A stretch of 64,000 bases of DNA from positions 62,001 to 126,000 of the forward strand of contig CAVXLN010000040.1 of assembly GCA_963762435.1 (NCBI GenBank), read 5' to 3'. The notes under the pieces are model-generated. The model saw only the letters and a list, made by a program, of their open reading frames with translations, did no database searches and was not told where the DNA came from. This document shows, piece after piece, positions 59,107-64,000 of the stretch (position 1 is its first letter; every line of letters begins with the position of its first letter). Source of the DNA: JAXDMU01 sp963762435 (GTDB lineage Bacteria; Pseudomonadota; Alphaproteobacteria; ATCC43930; CGMCC-115725). Made by a program: the position numbers and the translations under genes.

Positions 59107-59472
59107 TCAGGACAAGGCCAAGGTGCCGAGCACACGGTCGATTGCGCGGGTCAGATCGAGTTTCCGAAACGGCTTCTGAAGCACCACGGCATCCGGCCGG
59201 AGCGCCCTGACCTGTGCGGTATCGCCGCTGACGAACACGTGCGGAACCGGCCCGGTCCGAAGGATCGTGGCGACGGCCGAGATGCCGCTGCCATGGCCCA
59301 GCAGCGCATCGACGATCATCAGCCCCGGCCGGCATCGGTAGGCGGCGGCCACGGCCTCGTCCTCGGTGGCCTCGATCGCGCAAACCTCATATCCCAAGTC
59401 GGCCAGCATCTCGCCGAGAAACATACCGATTATGGCATCGTCTTCGATAACGAGGACGCGGGTGGAACTCAT
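59107..59472 (-). CDS. Single-domain response regulator
   Basis: A 121-residue CheY-like receiver starting MSSTRVLVIEDDAIIGMFLG. The acidic pair is Asp10/Asp11 region (IEDD), the phospho-acceptor is in LMIVDALLGHGSGISAV, and the conserved Lys is in VVLQKPFRKLDL. No output domain is present, so it should act by protein binding. It lies alone, between groES and small envelope genes, and no cognate kinase is adjacent. Confidence 0.92.
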   Translation of the reverse strand: MSSTRVLVIEDDAIIGMFLGEMLADLGYEVCAIEATEDEAVAAAYRCRPGLMIVDALLGHGSGISAVATILRTGPVPHVFVSGDTAQVRALRPDAVVLQKPFRKLDLTRAIDRVLGTLALS

Positions 59473-59567
59473 TGCGCGATTTCCTGATCGGGCGGAGTGT
59501 CGAACCTTAAAGATCGCAGGGCGCTGTCAGCAGCTTCGGAAACTACTCAGGCCACGCGTCGCCAGGG

Positions 59568-59699
59568 TCATTCGTGCCACACGCGGCGCCCGTATTCATG
59601 GTCGCCGTAGTAACCGCGGTCCCCGCCATAGGGTTCGACGATACAGCCGGCGAGTGCCAGGCAAGCGAGGGTGAGAACGATCAAGGCACGTAGCTTCAT
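59568..59699 (-). CDS. Very small lipoprotein
   Basis: A 43-residue reading from ATG 59699: MKLRALIVLTLACLALAGC is a complete lipoprotein signal with the lipobox LAGC, and the mature peptide is only about 25 residues, rich in Tyr, Gly and Arg (GGDRGYYGDHEYG). A TTGGAGCC ribosome site precedes the ATG. It is short but has all the marks of a real gene. Its function is unknown. Confidence 0.65.
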   Translation of the reverse strand: MKLRALIVLTLACLALAGCIVEPYGGDRGYYGDHEYGRRVWHE

Positions 59700-59750
59700 G
59701 ACTGGCTCCAAAACAGAATGATCCGTGCGGCGCGAAGGCGCCCGCCATCG

Positions 59751-59867
59751 CTAGAGCACGATGCGACCAGACCGACCCGGTCTGGTCGCTGAATCGGTCT
59801 CTATCTATTTGACTCTAGATCGGATTCACGCGATCGGACGATTCGGTCTGATCGCGATCCGCTCTAA
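59751..59867. repeat. Inverted paired-hairpin repeat, family X, copy C
   Basis: Left half: CTAGAGCACGATGCGACCAG, stem ACCGGGTC-type pairing (CGACCAGACCGA with loop CCC, GGTCTGGTCG), then CTGAATCGGTCTCT. Right half: TCTAGATCGGATTCAC, stem GCGATCGGAC with loop GATTC, GTCTGATCGC, then GATCCGCTCTAA. On the minus strand its outer end contains the TAG stop codon of the OmpA-type gene. Confidence 0.8.
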
Positions 59868-60325
59868 TGGATCGCGATATCGACCACCCGGTTGGAGGCC
59901 TCCGCCACATCCGTACCCGTCGCCACGGCCTGACGCTTCTCGCCGGTCCAGCGCGTTTCGACCCGATCGGCCGCGATATTTCCGGAATAGACCAGCATGT
60001 CGCGCACGGCGTCCGCCCGCTGATGCGACAGATGCATGTTGTATTCGGCGGTGCCGACCGTATCGGTCTTGCCGATGATGGTCGCGACCGAGGATGGATT
60101 CTGCTGCAGATAGGTCTTCACATCGGTGACCACGGTCTGTCCCGTGGAATTGACGACGAAGCTGCCGGTATCGAAGGCCACGTGATACCAGACGGCATTC
60201 GGTCCGGGGGACACCGGCGGCGGGTTCGACACGGCGACTCGAGGCGAGGTGTCGGCGCAGGCGCCAAGGAGCGAAAGGGCGCCCACCGCGGCGAGGCTGC
60301 GCCAAGTGATGATGCTTCGTGACAT
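59864..60325 (-). CDS. OmpA-family lipoprotein (peptidoglycan-associated type)
   Basis: About 153 residues from ATG 60325 (MSRSIITWRSLAAVGALSLL), chosen because GGAG lies six bases before it; an ATG four codons upstream is in the same context. The lipobox is LLGAC. The OmpA_C-type domain has FDTGSFVVNSTGQTVVTDVK, ATIIGKTDTVGTAEYNMHLSHQRADAV and RVVDIAI with the Asp/Arg pair that binds peptidoglycan. It anchors the outer membrane to the wall. Its stop coincides with a family-X repeat end. Confidence 0.88.
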   Translation of the reverse strand: MSRSIITWRSLAAVGALSLLGACADTSPRVAVSNPPPVSPGPNAVWYHVAFDTGSFVVNSTGQTVVTDVKTYLQQNPSSVATIIGKTDTVGTAEYNMHLSHQRADAVRDMLVYSGNIAADRVETRWTGEKRQAVATGTDVAEASNRVVDIAIH

Positions 60326-60385
60326 CTTATTCTCCATCCTGATTGGCGCAGAGCGCGGGGTCGGCTTCTGAGCTCGCTCGCTCGG

Positions 60386-60688
60386 CTATCGAATGCCGAT
60401 ACTGACGCCCGGCAGGCTGATGCCGACGGCCGGGCCGTAGACTACCGGCGGCGGGGCGTAATAGGGCGTTCCGTAGACGACGGGCGGTGCCGCGTAGTAG
60501 CCGCCGGTCCAGCCGCCGTCTCCTCCGTGGTGATCGTAGCCGCGCCGATCGCCGTGGCCGCGATCGTCATGCCGATCCTCCGCGCGGACCGATCCGGCCG
60601 ACATGGCGAGCACGAGCAGGGCCGACAGGGCGAGCCCCGTCGCGATCCTCGCCGACGGACGCGGTTTCGAATTGATATTGCTGGTCAT
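60386..60688 (-). CDS. Small exported His/Gly/Tyr-rich protein
   Basis: A 100-residue protein. After a polar N-terminus (MTSNINSKPRPSARIA) comes the signal TGLALSALLVLAMSAGSVRA. The mature part is rich in His, Asp and Gly (RHDDRGHGDRRGYDHHGGDG) and then has Pro/Tyr-rich units such as PPVVYGTPYYAPPPVVYGP. The YAPPPVVYGP pattern occurs in many small alphaproteobacterial envelope proteins of unknown function. Metal binding by the His-rich part is possible. Confidence 0.7.
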   Translation of the reverse strand: MTSNINSKPRPSARIATGLALSALLVLAMSAGSVRAEDRHDDRGHGDRRGYDHHGGDGGWTGGYYAAPPVVYGTPYYAPPPVVYGPAVGISLPGVSIGIR

Positions 60689-60717
60689 GGCGACCTCCTC
60701 AAAGTGGATGCGATCGA

Positions 60718-61218
60718 TCAGCCGTGCGCCGCGTGGCCCTTCATCCCGGCGTTCTGAAACACCTGGTCGGCGATTTTCTTCTGCGCGTCGGGGAGGGCGC
60801 CGTAGAAGGTTTGAAACGACGAAATCAGGTTCTTCAGCCCATCGACATGAGCTTGCGCGAATTTTTCGTATGTCTTCAAATCGTCGACGGCGGTCATGTT
60901 CTGCGCCGGCTGCGTGGTCTTGTCGGCGACCAGTTTCTCCATGGCGGCCGCATTCTCGCGCATCGCTTGGGCGACGCCGTTCCAGTTGGATTCCTCGTCC
61001 GGTGTAACCTTCAATGATGCGTGAAGGTTGGTGATCCGCTGTTCGACGGTTTCACTGGCGTTCTGGCCGGTTGCGGCCTGCTGCGCATGGAGTGGCGCCG
61101 GATCGGCATAGGCCGAGGCCCAAGGGCCGGCCAGAATCGCGGTTCCCAATAATGCCGTCATCGCAACCGAGCTGACCGCAGTCACGGAGATCGTAAGGCG
61201 CTGAGTGAAGCGTGACAT
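60718..61218 (-). CDS. Spy/CpxP-like periplasmic LTXXQ protein
   Basis: A 166-residue protein with a long signal (MSRFTQRLTISVTAVSSVAM, then GPWASAYA). The mature protein is helical with two LTXXQ-like segments, LHASLKVTPDEESNWNGVAQ and YGALPDAQKKIADQVFQNAG, the mark of Spy/CpxP family stress chaperones. It should bind misfolded periplasmic proteins or metals. It is 29 bp before the His-rich gene on the same strand. Confidence 0.82.
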   Translation of the reverse strand: MSRFTQRLTISVTAVSSVAMTALLGTAILAGPWASAYADPAPLHAQQAATGQNASETVEQRITNLHASLKVTPDEESNWNGVAQAMRENAAAMEKLVADKTTQPAQNMTAVDDLKTYEKFAQAHVDGLKNLISSFQTFYGALPDAQKKIADQVFQNAGMKGHAAHG

Positions 61219-61565
61219 CGCCGTTACCCCTTTCGAATTTTAAGTGTAGGTGAGCAAAGTTCGTCGCCTGAACGCACATGAGCGGTTCAGCGAATATTAT
61301 CTAATTGGCGATCGGGCATTGGATTTTCAGCCATCGGAAAATACTCACGCCGGCAGAGTCGAAGCTGCGTAGATCTGTGCTGGGGGAGCTGAAAAAGGTG
61401 TTGGCCGAACTGGATATAATACCGGCGGTACTGTCATGACGAAGTTTCCCGCATAAAAGGCGGAAGCGCGACCTCGTGGCATCATCAGTTGAGTATCGCT
61501 GCGGTCGGGAACCGTGTAGATTAGTGCTACGCGTCTCACCTGAGACGTTTCGAGACCAAGCGAAA
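61219..61565. other. Intergenic region, divergent promoters expected
   Basis: This 347-bp stretch lies between the Spy-like gene (minus) and the CheB-CheR gene (plus). A short minus-strand open frame exists inside it but has no supporting signal. I see no clear hairpin, repeat or promoter. Confidence 0.3.
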
Positions 61566-64000
61566 ATGTCAGACGATCGTTCCGATCAATCTAAAGCGCC
61601 GCGCTCGCGTGGCCGCGCCGTCCCGGCGCGCGGGCCGCCTCGGGAATCCCCGAATTTTCCAATCGTCGGGATCGGCGCCTCGGCGGGCGGTCTCGACGCC
61701 TGCTCCAAGCTCGTCGAGGCGCTCCCGGCCGGGACCGGCATGGCCTTCATCCTGGTGCAGCATCTCGATCCGACCCACGAAAGCATGATGGTCGATCTGC
61801 TGTCCGACCACACCACCATGACTGTGCGGCAAGCGACGGACGGCATGCCGATCGAGCCCGAGCATCTCTATATCATTCCGCCTGGAACCTATCTTTCCGT
61901 CGCGAGATGGCGCGCTCCACCTGTCCGAACCCAAGGCACGGCACGGCGCCCGCCTGCCGTTCGATTTCCTGCTGCATTCGCTCGCCGAGGAGTACGGCGC
62001 GCGCGCCATTTGCGTGATCCTTTCCGGCACCGGGGCCGATGGCAGCTTGGGGCTGAAGGCGGTCAAGGAAAAGGGCGGCCTCGTCATCGCGCAGGATCCC
62101 GACGAGGCGGGGTATGGCGGCATGCCGCGCAGCGCGCTTATGACGGGTGTGGTGGATCTGGTGCTGCCGGTCGCCGGCATTGCGGATGCGCTGGTCACCT
62201 ATGGGCAGCGCATGGCGCTCGGCACGGCGCCGGGCGGCATGATCGGGGGGAATAATGCCCCTGACCGGTTGGGCGAGATCATCGACCTGCTGCGGACCCG
62301 GACCGCGCACGATTTCACCCTCTACAAGCCGGGAACGCTGCGAGCGGCGGATCGAACGGCGCATGGCGATGGCTGGCAATAGCGGCCGGCAGCATGGCCC
62401 GCTATGTGCGACCTTTTGCAAAACGACAAGGTCGAGCTCGACCTGCTCGCCAAGGATCTTCTCATCAACGTCACCAGCTTCTTTCGCGATCCGACAGTGT
62501 TCGATCTCCTGTCGGAGAAGATCGTTCCGGACCTGGTGCGCAACCAGCCGCTCGACCAGCCGCTGCGGATCTGGATCGCGGGCTGCAGCACCGGGGAGGA
62601 GACCTATTCCCTCGCCATGCTGTTTCACGAGGCGCTGACGGCGGCGCAGCGCAACATCAAGCTGCAGGTCTTCGCCTCCGATGTCGATCCGGACGCCGTG
62701 GCCCAGGCGCGAGAGGGGCTTTATCCGGAAACGATCGAGGCGGAGGTGTCGCCGGAACGGCTGGCCCGCTTCTTTACCAAAGAGCCCCATGCCTATCGCG
62801 TGTCGTCCGAGCTGCGCGCGGTGGTCGTCTTCACGGTGCAGGATGTGCTGGCCGACCCGCCCTTCTCGCGCCTCGATCTGGTGTCCTGCCGGAACCTTCT
62901 GATCTATCTCAGGCCGGAGGCGCAGGCGAAGGTGATCTCGCTCTTCCATTTCGCGCTGCGCGAAGATGGGCTCCTGCTGCTCGGCAGCGCCGAGACGGTC
63001 GGCAATTTCGAAGATCATTTCAAGGTGATCTCAAAGCCGGCGCGGCTTTATCGGCATATCCGCCGCAGCCGCCCGGGCGAACTCTCCCTGTCGATGAACG
63101 CCGGCGATGTCCGTGTCCCGCCGCGCCCCGGCAGGACCCAGTTGGCCACACGCCAGGCCGCACTCGCCGATTTGTGCCGGCGGCTGGTGATGGAGACCTA
63201 TGCCCCGGCCGCGGTCCTGATCGATCACAAGCACGAATGCCTTTATTCGCTGGGGCCGACGGATCGCTACCTGCGCATGGCGCCGAGGCATCCGACGCAT
63301 GATCTGCTGGCCATGGCCCGCGGGGGCTTGCGGACCAAGCTCAGGTCGGCGATCCAGCAGGCCATCCAGGCGAACGCTCGGGTCGTCGTTGCCGGCGGCC
63401 GGATGACCCTCGAAGGCAAGGTTGTGTCGTTCAGCATCGCGGCACAGCCGGTTCTGAGCGAGGGCGAGGCGCTGCTGCTGATCTGCTTCGTCGACGAGCC
63501 GGCGCGGGAGCGGCGGCACGGTCAGGCGGTTATGCCGCAGGATCTGCCCCGCGTGGCGGAGCTGGAGCAGGAACTGGAGGCGACGCGAACGGAACTGCAA
63601 AGCGCCATCCGCAACCTCGAGATCTCCAGCGAAGAGCAGAAGGCGATCAACGAGGAGGCCTTGTCCGTCAATGAGGAATATCAGTCGACGAACGAAGAGC
63701 TGCTGACCTCGAAAGAGGAGCTGCAGTCGCTCAACGAGGAACTGACCGCGCTCAACAGCCAGCTTCAGGAGACGCTGGAGCGGCAGCGGACGACCTCCAA
63801 CGATCTGCAAAATGTCCTCTACAGCACCGAGGTCGCGACGCTGTTCCTCGACACCGACCTCAAGATCCGCTTCTTCACCCCGGCGACGAGATCGCTGTTC
63901 AACGTCATTCCGACGCGATATCGGCCGCCCGCTCGCCGATCTGACATCGCTCGCCGCCGACGGCGCGCTGCTGGCCGACGCGCTCGACGGTGCTGCGGAA
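61566..64000 (+). CDS. CheB-CheR-PAS fusion protein, frame broken five times by +1 insertions and cut by the window end
   Basis: The CheB methylesterase part begins near IVGIGASAGGLDACSKLVEAL, with LVQHLDPTHESMM and, after a slip at 61902, the site VILSGTGADGSLGLKAVKE. After three slips near 62344, 62379 and 62412 the CheR part follows: LINVTSFFRDPTVFDLLSEK, IWIAGCSTGEETYSLAMLF, VFASDVDPDAVAQAREG and SCRNLLIYLRPEAQAKV. A coiled stretch (EEQKAINEEALSVNEEYQST) and a PAS-like start (ATLFLDTDLKIRFFTPATR) come next, with another slip at 63916. All slips restore known family sequence when one base is removed. The gene continues beyond position 64000. Confidence 0.88.

Noticed and set aside
61345..61539. 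A 64-codon minus-strand open frame between the Spy-like gene and the CheB-CheR gene
   Set aside because: No signal peptide, ribosome site or family resemblance; it overlaps the likely promoter region.

Overview
The window looks like chromosomal DNA from a GC-rich alphaproteobacterium, probably a Rhodospirillales- or Rhizobiales-like lineage. This is an inference from codon use, a perfect CtrA-type box (TTAA-N7-TTAA, 25943-25957), a CIRCE element before groESL, glyQ-glyS next to pyruvate phosphate dikinase, and a form II (AYRGAGR-type) CO-dehydrogenase-like large subunit. I saw no rRNA, tRNA, CRISPR array, prophage or insertion sequence.

Layout. 0-3.4 kb: a minus-strand run of molybdo-hydroxylase accessory genes (MoxR ATPase coxD, VWA protein coxE, a two-gene XdhC, and a molybdopterin-binding/nucleotidyltransferase protein cut by the window edge). 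3.5-6.5 kb: three small lipoproteins (two are tandem paralogues), then an exported pentapeptide-repeat protein coupled to a DUF1194 VWA protein. 6.5-8.6 kb: coxG, coxS and coxM; the matching large-subunit type (coxL) lies 40 kb away at 48.0-50.4 kb beside cysQ. 8.7-12.3 kb: an ABC permease/ATPase pair, a PAS protein, a PAP2 phosphatase and a TetR regulator. 12.5-15.2 kb: a ferritin-like diiron protein, a SnoaL-like protein and a saccharopine-dehydrogenase-like reductase. 15.2-23 kb: an S49 protease, glyQ, glyS, ppdK and meaB. 23-26.8 kb: a soluble TPR histidine kinase, two tiny exported proteins that share a VFVPPA motif, and an AT-rich control region with the CtrA box. 27.8-33.4 kb: a tightly overlapping surface-glycan operon (GT9, GT2, two further glycosyltransferases, asnB). 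33.4-45.4 kb: GH26-like glycosidase, pyrC, thiolase, YhdH-type reductase, pseudouridine synthase, S53 peptidase, malQ, mobA, acyl-CoA dehydrogenase and an apparently internally deleted YeiH-type exporter. 45.4-47.3 kb: a repeat-rich stretch. 51.9-56.7 kb: three tandem OppA-type binding proteins without a transporter. 57-59 kb: groESL. 59.1-61.2 kb: response regulator and small envelope proteins. 61.6 kb to the end: a CheB-CheR-PAS chemoreceptor-type regulator that runs off the edge.

Three observations stand out. First, five genes carry single-base reading-frame breaks, nine in all, and every one is an extra base (+1). Five of the nine fall in the last 2.4 kb. This looks like insertion-type sequence error or decay at that end rather than nine independent biological events. 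Second, a three-copy family of about 117-bp paired inverted hairpins, with compensatory stem changes, starts exactly at or inside the 3' ends of three minus-strand genes; in one case it supplies a new C-terminus. Third, the two small secreted VFVPPA-motif proteins are unlike any family I can name.

Many genes here form translationally coupled runs (ATGA, GTGA or TGATG junctions). Two Moco-related activities (the cut protein at position 1 and mobA at 42.4 kb) together with XdhC fit maturation of the molybdo-hydroxylase encoded by coxM, coxS and coxL.
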